DNA of 64,000 bases from Morinoia aosen (GCA_030386875.1 CM059576.1:61937581-62001580), one strand, 5' to 3'; positions 10,444-21,898 are shown, counted from the first letter of the stretch. Notes: generated by a model not told the origin, from the sequence alone. Numbers and translations: made by a program.

Positions 10444-10744
10444 ACAGCAATATAAACGATCGACGGTTGTCTGTGGAATCAAGTGAGAAATTGTAACATT
10501 TTCGGATTAACCACTAACTTATATCATTGTAAAAGTGGTGTAACCTGTACTGCACAGGGTTAGTCAAAATAATAATTGGGCTATGTCTCAAATAAAATTT
10601 AATTCCGGAGGAATACTTTTCCAAGACAGTGATATAGAGTCAGTAGATACACAAAAAGTTATATTTGCATTTGCTATCAAACTAATGTAAGTGAGAAATT
10701 TTAGGAATATGCATTGTCAAATGAAAAGGTATTTGCTGAAGTCA

Positions 10745-10880
10745 CATAAATAAGTTCAAGTCACTTCTGGCCTTTATTTTGCTAGCAATGCCATACTATT
10801 TCAGAACAATTAAGAGTTTCAACATTTCCTGAAACGTTGCAGACCACTGGCAGCAAATATTTCTACATCAATTATCTCAA
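10745..10880 (+). repeat. Arm module M1 (solo)
   Basis: Copy of the right arm of the inverted-end element (see 52322-52812), recognisable by CTTCTGGCCTTTATTTTGC and AACATTTCCTGAAACG, followed by AGCAAATATTTCTACATCA. Confidence 0.7.
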
Positions 10881-11399
10881 AGAATCGATATGTTGGAAAT
10901 AAATTATCCTAGCTTAGAAATATGTTTGCTTAATTATGCTCATAACAAAATAGAAAACCATATTTTCAAATAAATATTATTCAACCTATTGTTTTTCTTG
11001 TACAAAGTAAAATTATTTCCTATCTTCTACTACATTTAATCCATGATTGAGATCACGGGTAGCGTGTCGATTACTTGTCATGCAGCGGTACTGCTCACAA
11101 TGACACTTTCGGGTCAGTGAAACATGACGCAATTTGATTTTCACCTAAATATTTTACAAATCTTTTCGACGACAATAATTCTCCCACAATGAATAGCTTT
11201 CGAAAGTTAGACACAATTCTCATCAGTTCTTCAATATTTAGGAACAAATGTCATTAAAACAAATGTAATAAGAGCAGAACTCAACACTTAAGCAAAAAGT
11301 TGAAAGAAATGCCATACAGATAAGTATTGGTGAAGTTCATAAACTTCTCCATTTGAATTTAGTAGAACTGAATATAACAAGAAAAGCACCAGTAATACG

Positions 11400-11690
11400 T
11401 CGCAAGGAGAGCGTCAACATTGCTTAGAGGGCAAATTTCTCGTACATAACGTCTCTCACATCTGTGAGAATATTGTAGCGGGTTTACTCGCATGTTCTTG
11501 CCAGTGGCGAGACAGTGCAGAACTGAACGCAGTTACACTACGCCCATTATTATCAAGATTCAATAGACAAGAAAGGAGCGCACGAACTGTTCGACATCTA
11601 AGCGCAATGGAGACAGGACTAAGGTTACTCGTTTGATTCGTACGTTGACGACGTAACATTCCTTAACTACGTAGCACCTACACAACACAT
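11400..11690 (+). repeat. Module Q, direct copy
   Basis: Begins AAGGAGAGCGTCAACATTGC, contains TTCTTGCCAGTGGCG and ends in a TACGTTGACGACGTAACATT stretch. The inverted partner lies at 13274-13490. Confidence 0.75.
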
Positions 11691-11924
11691 GGCACGATCA
11701 GTTTTGTAGTAAAAGTATGATGCTTTTCAAATCAAATGTTTGCATATTGAAAAGTAATTAAACTTAATTCACTATATACACAGCAGTCAACAAAATTAAA
11801 CATTACTGGCATGTGTCTCACGCAACCTATCGCGACTTGTGCGATCACCGTACATATAGTCACAGAGTTATATGGACGGCATTTGATTAAGCTATTCTAC
11901 CTTACACGTTACCAACGTGCTTCA

Positions 11925-11975
11925 ATATGTATATATTTATATATATGTATATATATCTACATAATATATATATCA
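11925..11975 (+). repeat. TA-rich microsatellite
   Basis: Irregular run of TATA and TGTATA units. Confidence 0.8.
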
Positions 11976-12159
11976 AATAGGCAAAGGCCTTCCAAAATAT
12001 AAGAGATTTTTTTAGTTAAAGACACTTCCTATAACTTGAGAGTGACATATATTGATTCCTAAAATACTGATAGGCCTAACTTGTTTTGAAATATCAGGTT
12101 GATCATATTTGAGGCATAACTAATGCAGCAGGATTTTGTATCCAGAATCTGGGCCTTGC

Positions 12160-12535
12160 AGAATCTGGTCCTTGGCTTCCGGTAATGAAGTTCACTCGAA
12201 CACCTGAGAATTTATCGAGAATATAGGCTCAATACTCGAGAAACAGATTCGTAGTGTGTCCTTTGCATGTCACATGACCTGTTTGTGTCCCGTGTCCAGT
12301 GCGTGTCTCGTGTCTTCCTGGCCGAGTGGTTAAGGACGCGCGCTCGTCACGGGAAGGTGTCGGCAGTTCGAATCCCGTCAATGCTGCCCGGTGATTCTCC
12401 CCGTTGGGAAAAGGAAGTCACTTTTCACCTTTATTTTACGTGCAACTTAATACTTCTTCAAAAAAATGACGAGTTTCGACATTTCTCGAAACGCTTACAG
12501 ACACGTAGAGACAAATAATTCTACATTAGTTATCC
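12160..12535 (+). mobile_element. Inverted-end element, 3' half with tRNA-like segment
   Basis: Starts inside the element at GGCTTCCGGTAATGAAG, passes through CCAGTGCGTGTCTCGTGTC, a tRNA-like stretch (12313-12417) and the M1 right arm. The left inverted arm and GC-rich core are missing here. Confidence 0.65.
12313..12417 (+). mobile_element. SINE head, tRNA-derived (A and B boxes)
   Basis: TGGCCGAGTGGTTAAGGACG matches a Pol III A box of tRNA-Ser/Leu type, and GGCAGTTCGAATCCCG matches the B box. No foldable acceptor stem closes it, so this is a SINE head or fossil, not a tRNA gene. Confidence 0.7.
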
Positions 12536-13273
12536 CTCGGGGTTTCTGGTTGCGAATCATGAGTGAATAATTAGTACTCGAGGCATGGATGTTGGTTGAT
12601 TTAGTGACGTTTTCGCTATTAGTTCGTTAGGATTATAATATTTATGAAAGGCCGTTACCTTTTCTGACACTAATGTAATAACTGGGGTTGAAGATTATCT
12701 GTTGAGTCAAGTTGGGTTAGTCTTCAACATGAAATCGTAATCAATACCATGACACGCCTTAGTGTAGGTAAAACTCGGTGGTGTTCAGAAACTGAGGGTT
12801 GTTCTCACTTTGCCCCAACATGCGCCACCGGTGGCCACGCATGAGATGCTCTTAATGCTGCTGACCGACGAGTATTAAAGTCAATTTTCATATATATATA
12901 TTAGTAAAGACAAATAAGGGCACGCTCCATTTAATGATTGCTACCTTGATAATTGGTTATTACAATTGATCTTAACATACATACTATTATATTTAGTGCT
13001 AATGCAACTATAAAATCAACAATTTAATTATTTTATATAATAATAATACAAAAGCCCTCAAATTTTACCAACGCTGGTGCTCAAACAATTTTTCATCGTA
13101 AATTACGCAGCTTTGAAGTCTGCCTCTTACGCTTCAACGAACATTTTCCCTAAATTTTAATAATTGAATTATAAAATTGTCAATAACGAGGTACAGATAT
13201 ATGAGCTAAAATGAACAAAATTGTAATAATATAAATCATACTCAACCCTATTCCACATAATGTTCACTTACCA

Positions 13274-13490
13274 AGGACTATTGCCGTAGATGTTGAACAG
13301 TTCATACACTTTTCTCTTGTCTGTTGAATATTGACAACTGGCGTAGTGCCCTCAGTGGATTCAGTACTGCACTGTCCTGCCACTAGCAAGAAGTTACAAG
13401 TAAACTCGCTTCAATAATCTCACACATGTGAGAGACGTTATGTACGAATACTCTGCCCTCTAAGCAATGTTGACGCTCTCCTTGAACTCT
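13274..13490 (-). repeat. Module Q, inverted copy
   Basis: Reverse complement of the Q copy at 11400-11690, forming an inverted pair about 1.6 kb apart around a tRNA-containing core. Confidence 0.7.
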
Positions 13491-14869
13491 CTATCGGGTA
13501 ACTTTCTTCGTATAATTAGTTCAACGAAATTTCTAGGAATGTTCACGACCTTGACTTAAATTTATGCAGTGAAATTTTTATTTCACGAAACAGATGAAAT
13601 GATTGTGTCAAAATTCGGAGAGCTCAATATAGTGAATGAACTTAGTGATTTGTTGAACATTGGTCACATGTAATATACAAATTGCATCACAACAGATGGG
13701 CTTTGCTCAGAAAATATTTAGTAAATTTATTGTATAATTTCGCACTTCTCATGGTCGTAATAAATAAGGCCATAGTGTTATTCTGTTTCTAGTAATCATT
13801 GAAAATCCTTTCCTAAATTTTTTTCTTCATTTCCTTCCACTGCCAATATGTGAATTTTTTCAAGATACGTTTAAAATTTCGAGTCCTTGTCACACTCTAA
13901 CGAAGCACTTTCAACTCACGATGATTGAGTAAAAGGAGTTCATTTCAAGGGTCTCAGCCTTATGTTGAAGTTTCTCCTGCAAAGTGCCCGTCACCTTGTA
14001 TAGAAAGCACATTGTAATTTGGCAAACTAAACAAAACTTTAAGATGCATGTAGAAATGGATTGTCATGGCAGGTGACACTCAATTTTGGTATACAGGCTA
14101 CGGTAAATTTTATTGATGGCTCCATATTACTATTGTTCATACCTGTAATCACAAGAAAAAACAAATAAAAACCATCAGGTATAAATACTCCAGCGGGGAA
14201 TTCAAGACATGTGTATGTAATATTTGTTTGTAAATCCCAGATACGTTACTGAGATGTACGGGCCTCAACACTTTTTTGTGACTGAACAAAATTCAGAAAT
14301 TCGAATGAAAAATTTGTGAGTGGACCTGGCGGGATTGAAGTCGATTTATAGCTAGCTTACGAACAATAGTTACACAAAAATAATTTAAAATTTTAAGCTT
14401 ATAGGTATACATTGAATGGGTCATCAATTACCTATATTGATGTACCATCAGACCACTTACAACAAGCCCTGCAACACTCTAATCACATGCGCAAAGCGTA
14501 GTTTTTTCAGTTCCACATTTGTCATTTTCCATTTCACCTCTTCTCTTCCCGACGCACTATGCGTCAAACTCACTTCACGTATTTCCTATCAGCATCGTTT
14601 GTTCGTGTTGTTCTAGTTCTACCCGCCTTCTTAGAATATTTTAGTCCCCAATTGGGATTACGAATTTATATCTTCTGTACACGTACGATGTGCAACGTAA
14701 GGTGTACCATGGTTGCGGCCGGACAGGGAGGATGTGTGCAGTAGCACCTCGGTTGTAGGCAAACAGTCTGGCAAATAGGGCAAAAAGTTATCCAAGTCTC
14801 TATTCAGCCTTATCTCCGGCCTACAAAATATTTAATGAGACATCCTTTTTTGAATGTTTTGATAAAATC

Positions 14870-15893
14870 ATTATGGACTATGTAAGCAGAGGAAGTATGC
14901 ATTTCAAAAAGACATGAAAGATTGGCACTAAAGTATATTTTTTTGATCGAACTGATGTCTATCAAAAATTAAATTTCATGATTGATTACCGATTCGCTCG
15001 CTTTGATATAAAGAACTGCGATTCAAGAAATAATTTCGATGAGCTTTTAGCTTCATAACTTCCATAAAGTGGCCGTAATGAGCATCAAAATATTTTTCGT
15101 CAATGAACCAGGTGGAAGGCTCCAATAACTCTAAATCAATTGCTTGAATATCTCAGTCGAATTTCACCCGCTTCCTTACTCGCATACGTCCATTAATACT
15201 CTTTTCGGACATCATTTGAAAAACTTTTTCTTCACCGAGTCAAAGATTTCACGCTGAGTTTATCGTCTCACTTCAGCAAGTGTGGATTGTGAGCTTTAAT
15301 AATATTGAGCGTGCGGCTCAACCATTCTAATGATTTACTACAAATAGCAAATGAAGTCAGAATTTTTTAGCTCCATCACTTATTTAAAATTGCATCTCAG
15401 AGACTAAGATGATCGAATCAGGAACACAGCGTCGTTGAATTCAATAGATTTGGATTACATTGTTACGGAGTTCACTCAAGGATATTGAATTTGCCTTCTC
15501 ACCCAACATTTATTGCGTAAATCGACTAACAAATACTTTCTGAAAGATATTCAGTTGGTAGTTCGTAAGGACTTTATTTATCGGTTGAAAATGAATAACA
15601 TTAGCACATTCTACTGATTTTGCAGGTGTGAGTAGAAGTCTTCCCTGCCAAACAGAACATTATCATGATGTTCGTTATGAGATGTCAAGGTGGAGACATA
15701 TATACCTCCATTGAGATGTAAAGATTTTTTTATAATCTGAATAAAATAGAAACTGCGGATGGTCAGTCTTTCTTTTCAAAGTTGAGTTTCAATGTCGACG
15801 TAAGGTATCGAACACCATTGCACGACGCACACCAAACAGCAAGAGGTGTCTATTGGCTCTTCAATGTCGGTGCCGAGCTGGGGCGAGAATAGC
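14870..15893 (+). repeat. Array module T, copy 2
   Basis: Direct copy of the T module with no MITE. The empty site for the copy-1 MITE is at about 15.22 kb. Confidence 0.75.
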
Positions 15894-16059
15894 AGTAATA
15901 TAAACGACGGTTATCTGTGTAATCAAGTGCGGAATTATAACTGTGTGGCATAAACCACTGGCTTATATCTTTGTAAAGATGCCCCTCACCATACTCCACT
16001 GAGTAAGTTGAAATAATGTGAGTAGGAAATTCCAAGAATATTCATAGTCAAATGAGAAA

Positions 16060-16260
16060 GCATTAGTTCAAATCATTTCTTGCCTTTATTTTGCCCACAA
16101 CGCCATCCCTTCCTTAGTACAATAACGAATTTCAACATCTTCAGGAGCGCTTCCAGACAAGTGGCGAGAACTATTTATTCATTTTTTATTCGTCGAATAT
16201 GTTTCACAGAATATTTACGCGTAAGCTATAAGTACTTAAGGCATGGGTGTGACCAAAGTG
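16060..16260 (+). repeat. Arm module M1 (solo)
   Basis: Copy of M1 following T, with CTTGCCTTTATTTTGCCCAC and a GCGTAAGCTATAAGTACTTA stretch shared with 27285, 37860 and 47535. Confidence 0.7.
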
Positions 16261-16364
16261 TACTAATGCGGCTGAGGTAAAAGAAATCGGTAGATAAATA
16301 GTGTATGATGGCCTAGGCTAAACCCTTCCAGGTGATGTACGGGCCCGGGAGTGGGTGCGGCGTC

Positions 16365-16802
16365 CAGGGTAGTCAGAATTGGTACAACTCAACGTATTTG
16401 GTACGATCTTCTTCATATGTCATTATGTTGTATATTTGGTTCGAAGGTTGGCTGAAGTGCCCAATTTTGGTACGGTTCAAAGATTTTAAATTTTTAAGTA
16501 ATAAATTATGCCTTACCAAGATTTCTTAGCCTTTTTTTGGCGGTTATAAAATTTTTCAAACATATGAGAGGCAAAATTAAACGGATCATGTTGAGGATAT
16601 CAGCAAATATACAAGATCCTCTTATATAAATATACTTTGTTTTCTTCGCTTACATTTTACCACTCGTAGACATCTCAATTTAGAATTCCAAGTGGAGACG
16701 TTCAGAATTCATACATTTAGAAATTCTATTAAAACTGAAATGAAATTTTTATGAACAGCTTCATTAAAAGTGATCTGTTGATTTCAAATGACGTTAGCAA
16801 AA
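16365..16802 (+). mobile_element. hAT-C fragment: left end and degenerate transposase middle
   Basis: Starts CAGGGTAGTCAGAATTGGTA and has three further GGTACG-type subterminal repeats, resembling the right end at 53919-53928 (CAGGGTTGCC inverted, also with GGTAC repeats). From about 16590 it shows degenerate hAT transposase-like residues (compare 27797-28018). It breaks off into module Q. Confidence 0.6.
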
Positions 16803-17030
16803 TAGCAAAATGACGTAAGTTTACTCGCAAGTTCTTGGCAGTGCTGAACTGAACGCTGTAAGGACACTACGCCAATTGTCAATATTCAATAGACAAGAAA
16901 GGAGCTCAAGAACTGTTCGACTTCTATGCGCAATAGAGGCAGGAGTACTAAAATTACGGGTTTGAATCGTACGTTGACGACGTAACATTCTTAAACTACG
17001 TAACACCTACACAGCATGTGGCACTTTACT
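16803..17030 (+). repeat. Module Q, direct copy
   Basis: Abuts the hAT-C fragment, as in the copies at 28015, 38605, 40620 and 48265. That makes hAT-C/Q a fixed junction in the array. Confidence 0.7.
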
Positions 17031-17344
17031 GGCAGTTGTTCCACATAACATATCGCGACTTAAGCGACACATTACTTTATATTGTAATGCACAAAGTTAT
17101 AACGACGGAATCTAATCTAGGACGTGATCCACGACTGGGTACAATCTCGTTCAGAAAAACATATGAGGCTTTAGCCCTCCAAAATGTTTAGGTTCTGTCT
17201 GTTTTCACAATTCTTGAAACTCTGTTAACGAATATATTTATTGAGCCCATCTTTCACATACTGATAACTTAAACTAACTTATCAGTACGGGCATATTTGA
17301 GGCATAACTAATGTAGTAGGATTTTTTATCATGAATCTTCACTA

Positions 17345-18450
17345 TCTTCGGGAAAGGTTACAACTCATTAATGTTGAGCAGAAGTACGGTGTTGTGGACC
17401 AAATAAAGGCGAGAAGAGGCTTGAACATACATGTATGTATTGTGAAGCGTCGGTCGGAGATGCTGCACGGCGCGGGGTCAAGCAAGACAGAGCGAGACGA
17501 AGATCAGAGGCAGCGGGACGGGCGCAGGAGCGGCCTAGGCTTATACAAAAAAATGAATGTGAAATGAATTGAGCTTGTAGAAGCTCTACAATAATTAATT
17601 ACCACTAGGCCGTTTCTGTGCCTTTCAATTATCAACTAAAGGTTGAAGGTGAAATAACAAATCGGTTATTACTTATGGAAGAAAGTTTTCTTCCTTCCAG
17701 GTTATTTTTTATCTTTATTATTAGATACAAGTTCCAGCTCTCCCCATCCACGCCAGGCTCACAACATTCGCACCTGTGGAGTAAGGAAACCAGAGCTTAG
17801 AATTTAGCATGAATATAGTATGCGAGATATGAATGATATTTGAGCAATTATAGTAATTATGGTATTGGCACAAAACCTGGTGGAAACAAAATAACGGTCC
17901 AGTTCTATGAGATCTTCCACTTTAAATAAGATGCCAAGGGGCGAGATCAGGAGTTTCACTGGCAGATTGCCTCACCTTATGGAAACTCAGGATTATGATG
18001 TAAAAATCCTTGGCAGACCTTCCAATGGCCCCCAGTTAGTGGATCCACGCCTTCCCCCTTCGGCTGGCTCGGACTCCCAGCGGCCGTGGTGAGAGTGGCG
18101 ACGTTCGACGATAGTCGCTCAAAACGCGATAACTGATGACTGAGGCTCAATAATCGCTGAAGAATCACCAGCGGAAGAAGGTTAATACCGAATGGAGGCT
18201 GTGTTCTAACTGCTCTAGCAGTCTCGTGAAGCCCGTAAGCCTTCTTCAGCAGGGTTGGTCAGGAAGCCAGTAAATCGGATAAAACATGGACCCTACCAGT
18301 TTCCACCAGAATTTTGTGCAAGGCTTCTGGTAATGAAGTTCACTCGAAACCGCATTTGCACCTCACAATTTAACGAGGATATTGGCTCAATACTTGAGAA
18401 ACCGATTTGTAGAGCGTCCTGGGCGAGCCACGAGCACTATCAGTTGAAAT
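17345..18450 (+). mobile_element. Inverted-end element, interrupted copy
   Basis: Left arm 17345-17440, GC-rich core to 17542, then a 778-bp insertion (17543-18320), then GGTAATGAAGTTCACTCG resumes at 18325. Uninterrupted counterpart at 41150-41470. Confidence 0.75.
17543..18320. mobile_element. 778-bp insertion with AGGCTT duplication
   Basis: Flanked by AGGCTT at 17537-17542 and 18321-18326. The related copy at 41350 reads AGGCTTCCGGTAATG without it, so the paralogue gives the empty site. Inside, a ~35-bp inverted repeat (17867-17902 against 18286-18320, GCACAAAA...TGGTGGAAAC) delimits a ~453-bp sub-element at its right side. No coding capacity is recognised and the class is unknown. Confidence 0.7.
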
Positions 18451-18658
18451 AGAAGCTATAAATTTAGCAATAATATTAATTTTTTATTTTATACATATAA
18501 ATAAATTTCAAGGGTCTTAATGAATTATATCGTAGGTATTATGATAAAAAATGTACATTGCATTTTACTATAAAATACATATTTACTATCAGAAATTGCC
18601 CAATTTCGCGGGTAGCGTATTTTCAGTATGAATAAAATCACAAAAGCATAATGTAATA

Positions 18659-20245
18659 TGGATTATTCTGACATTCCCCATTGCCCTGACAGATACTTAG
18701 CAGTTAAAACTTTAGTACCTTTGCAGCTTGGCTCGGGCCAGGTGAGGTGGGAGCTGCTTTACGGCGAGTCAGTACAGCTTCATTTCATTCCTATTGATAC
18801 TTTATGTTGATCCCTTTTGTTGCAGTGGTACCCGTATGGTATCTCTTGCTTTTTCGTTCCTTTATTTAAGTTGCGACTTCCTAGCTATGGTGGTGACCTC
18901 TAGTCGCGATCTCAGCGGCTATCAATCCCGAGAGTAAAGGCGTCCCGCCGTCGTGGGTGCCGACGCTCGGTGTTCAGCCGTGGCACGTCCTCAAGCACGT
19001 GTCCCGGTGGATCGCTTCCTCACCTATTCTCCCTATTTCCTAAAGCCATCTTTGCTTCTATTCCTTATGGATTAATCACTTTTGTCCTATTGCTCTGATA
19101 GATAACCTTGCCATTGTTAATTGTATGACTGTGAGTGTGCGTGATCTTGTTAAGCTACCTTAAATTTCTTGAATTATTAAATCCTTAAACCTTAATATCT
19201 TCGATATCTTAATACTATGATATCTTAAATTCTTGTAACCTAAATCTATTTCGAGCTTGCTTGGAATGGGCCCTTAACCTTTTTCCTTAACTTAATTATC
19301 CTACCTGGAGCCTAACTGAAAGACGGCTTACCAGCTGTCTAACTCTCCGGGTAGTACTATTGACTCTTAAACCTAATTCTATTTCCTAAACTTGCTCTTA
19401 GCGTGAGCTTTTTTCTTCACCTTTACCATCTTTCCAACTCTACGAGTGGCTTCCACACTGAGGCATAATTAAACTCAGGTTAGCCTATGAAATAGTCCTG
19501 CTATATTGTTCCTGTTTGCTGCAAAATCATTATGAATAACTTCTTGCTCTATTGATTTCTTCATTGCATTGATTCATTTGTTTCATTTTTCTAGTATCTA
19601 CATCTTCGGGCTTCAAAAGCCCAGCTTGAGGCTGCTCTGCCGGGAACGATGCGGGACAGCTGGTTTTAATTCTGCGCTGCGAACTCAGAGGAGGCTGTCA
19701 TTTCGGTTGTGCGGTGCTGGCTACCCTGGCTGTTGATCAGCCTACTGAGCTGCGTTAAACTACAGGGGATTCTCGGGGCCGTGCGGCTTGAATTTTGCCT
19801 GCTGGGCGAACGGCCAGTCCTCCGGAGGGCCACGCCGCAAGCTGATTAGGATCGCCGCTGAAGAATGCATGGTGTCGCGCCTTCGTAGTGGAAACAGTGC
19901 TGCTGCGTTTTAGCCACCATGCAAGGAGTCGCCATTTTTGTTAATTTATAGGGATCGCCTTTCTTTCATTTATCTAGGTTAACCCTAGATCTTTCGTTCC
20001 TGAACTTTGTTGTTGTTAATTAGAATTAATGTAGTTTTGTAATCTTATACGCTGAGCCGGCCTTAGTCTTAAGATTTATCCTAGTTGATTAATTCTTGTT
20101 CCTGGCTCGTGAACCTACGATCCTGATGTTCGGCCTTTTTGAATGGTTCGTATGACCTAAATTTACTGCTACTTGCAGCGTTGAATAAACATTTTTGCTG
20201 TCGTTCCCCGTTTACCATTGAACCTATTTGTGTGGATTCTCCACA
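18659..20245 (+). mobile_element. LTR-like insertion (candidate solo LTR) in PLE tail
   Basis: The PLE tail is continuous in the right arm but in the left arm is split here, with AATA on both sides (possible 4-bp target duplication). The insert begins TGGATTATTC and ends near TGGATTCTCCAC(A), carries AATAAA at 20184-20189 about 56 bp before its end, and has no long ORF. These traits fit a long LTR left after recombination. There is no TATA box I trust, and the ends are only approximately TG...CA, so this is an inference. Confidence 0.45.
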
Positions 20246-20263
20246 ATAAAAACATTTACTCTT

Positions 20264-20316
20264 GGCATTCAGACCAGCTGGTTTCGACTAAAACAATGTC
20301 ATTATCAATGAATACC
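20264..20316 (-). ncRNA. Hammerhead-ribozyme-like fold, PLE left arm
   Basis: Minus-strand counterpart of the motif at 21471-21523. It has the same stem I (GGTATTCA/TGAATGCC), degenerate TTGATAA core, GAC/GTC stem II, GAAA and a CCAGCTGG stem III. The two core differences from CTGANGA (C to T, G to A) suggest low or no activity. Confidence 0.5.
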
Positions 20317-20404
20317 ATCTGTAAACAGAAAAAAACATACATACCGTTTATTTAAAGTAGAGAAATATATAACAGTGAAATATAAAGAAATTCTAAGATA
20401 TAGT

Positions 20405-20752
20405 GAATGGAGGAGCGGCAGATTGGTCAATATTTAAAACAGGCCTAAGTTTAACAATGTACAATGGTTCTAAAATTCGCAAATCATATTAGAAGTACAA
20501 TCTAAAATTTTAAAATGATTCAGAGATAGAGGATGATTGGTGTTGTCACAGTGTCGTCTAGGAGATGAATGAGGTGCGACTGAAAGCGGGAGTTTGGTTC
20601 GGAAAGATTTGCCCAAATGTTGATAAAATCTAATGGCGGACTGTTTCTGCGTACTTCCAATGTAGGAGCTCTGGCAAGCTCCGCATTGAAATTCGTAAAT
20701 AATATTGGAGAGTAACACAGAAGGCAGCCTATTTTCTCTTGGCAGTTCCAAA
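20405..20752 (-). pseudogene. PLE GIY-YIG endonuclease fragment, left arm
   Basis: Endonuclease portion only. The cysteine-containing EFQCGACQSSYIGSTQ motif is the GIY-YIG core, followed by IRFYQHLG and a C/H-containing stretch. Relative to the right arm it lacks one base near the TSNT/DLQ position, which truncates the frame at 20470. The remaining C-terminus continues out of frame to about 20405. The RT domain is absent (5' truncation). Confidence 0.75.
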
Positions 20753-20817
20753 GTACTGTGTGGAAATGGTTACCAATGGTTAGTTCGCCAAAATAATGGT
20801 TATCCGGGCCACAAACG

Positions 20818-21393
20818 ATGTTCGATAATATTCTTCGTAAATTCCTTCACAGAATTTTTGTACCGAAACCTCCGGTTTACACAGTGGATAAGTGGAAGAT
20901 ATTCGTATCACTGCCATTCATTGGTCCAAATTCGTACTCAATGACCAAATATTTTAGTAATGTTTTAGCGAAGTATTACCCACATTTAGATTTCCATATA
21001 TCATTAAAGAATAATCACTCTATTAAAAACTTTTTTCAATTCAAAGAGATCGACAGGCTGCCTTCTGTGGTACTCTCCAATATTATTTATGAATTTCAAT
21101 GCGGAGCTTGCCAGAGCTCCTACATTGGGAGTACGCAGAAACAGTCCGCTATTAGATTCTATCAACATTTGGGCAAATCATTCCGAACCAAACTCCCGCT
21201 TTCAGTCGCACCTCATTCATCCCCTTGACAGCACTGTGACAACACCAATCATCCTCTATCTCTGAATCATTTTAAAATTTTAGATTGTACTTCTAATACT
21301 GATTTGCAAATTTTAGAATCATTGTACATTTTTAAACTTAGGCCTGTTCTAAATATTGACCAATCTGCTGCTCCTATGTTTACTATATCTTAG
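20818..21393 (+). pseudogene. PLE RT C-terminus + GIY-YIG endonuclease, right arm
   Basis: Reads the RT thumb/linker region, then the GIY-YIG endonuclease (GACQSSYIGSTQKQ). A TGA at 21226-21228 replaces an arginine codon still present in the left arm. Beyond it the same frame continues to the natural-looking TAG at 21391-21393. Upstream a second frameshift near 20815 separates NNGYPGH residues from the rest. Broken, not functional. Confidence 0.8.
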
Positions 21394-21470
21394 AATTTCT
21401 TTATATTTCACTGTTATATATTTCTCTACTTTAAATAAACGGTATGTATGTTTTTTTTCTGTTTACAGAT

Positions 21471-21523
21471 GGTATTCATTGATAATGACATTGTTTTAGT
21501 CGAAACCAGCTGGTCTGAATGCC
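21471..21523 (+). ncRNA. Hammerhead-ribozyme-like fold, PLE right arm
   Basis: Order on the plus strand: stem I 5' GGTATTCA, core TTGATAA (consensus CTGANGA), stem II TGAC...GTC, GAAA, stem III CCAGCTGG, then TC and stem I 3' TGAATGCC. Cleavage would fall after the GGTC. PLEs are known to carry type I hammerheads in their terminal repeats. Two core substitutions make activity doubtful. Confidence 0.55.
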
Positions 21524-21740
21524 AAGAGTAAATGTTTTTATACATTGCTTTTATGATTTTATTCATACATATTTACTATTGTTAGGAACATTGAAGGTAT
21601 AATTATTAGTTACACTTGGAAGAATAGGAATTGTCCGAATTTTTTTAATTTTATATGTCCAATATGTCTATTCTTAGGGAATCTCTCGCGCAAGATAAAG
21701 AGCAGAACCATCGTAAAAATATACATTTTTTGTTTCTTTT

Positions 21741-21780
21741 TCAGGCAAACGTTTCGGAATATTAAAATTCCATCTTCAGT
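21741..21780 (-). other. PLE-type CTGAAGA...GAAA motif, minus copy
   Basis: Reads ACTGAAGATGGAATTTT then ATTCCGAAACGTTTGCC on the minus strand. CTGAAGA, a GGAAT/ATTCC stem II and GAAA are the hammerhead core layout. Stem III and the cleavage site are not convincing. Confidence 0.45.
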
Positions 21781-21860
21781 GGAAAAACATACTAAGAGGT
21801 TATAAAAAATGTCGAAGTTCTTTCTATTCTTTTTTTCCCCTTTTTGTGTGTTTTTTCAGC

Positions 21861-21898
21861 ACTGAAGATGGAATTTTAACATTTCGAAAAGTTTGCCT
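21861..21898 (+). other. PLE-type CTGAAGA...GAAA motif, plus copy
   Basis: Inverted partner of 21741-21780, about 80 bp away. It has CTGAAGATGG and TTCGAAAAGTTTGCC, with a weakened stem II. The pair probably is a remnant of PLE terminal repeats. Confidence 0.4.

Larger units (their letters stand above)
18590..21564. mobile_element. Penelope-like element insertion, inverted pair, 15-bp TSD
   Basis: Bounded by identical ATACATATTTACTAT at 18575-18589 and 21565-21579. The paralogous copy near 41603-41617 has one ATACATATTTACTAT and no insert. Outer ends (GTATGAATAAAATCA at 18627 and its inverted match at 21541-21568) and the arms 20245-20752 / 21045-21541 are inverted repeats of a PLE 3' region. 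Each arm has an endonuclease fragment and a hammerhead-like fold. The left arm is split by a 1.59 kb LTR-like insertion. The 36 bp at 18590-18626 are unexplained. Confidence 0.85.

Noticed and set aside
12313-12417. tRNA gene
   Set aside because: Has good A and B boxes but no acceptor stem, and continues into repeat sequence. The same segment recurs in repeats at 23.2, 32.7, 43.3 and 52.7 kb, so it is a SINE head.
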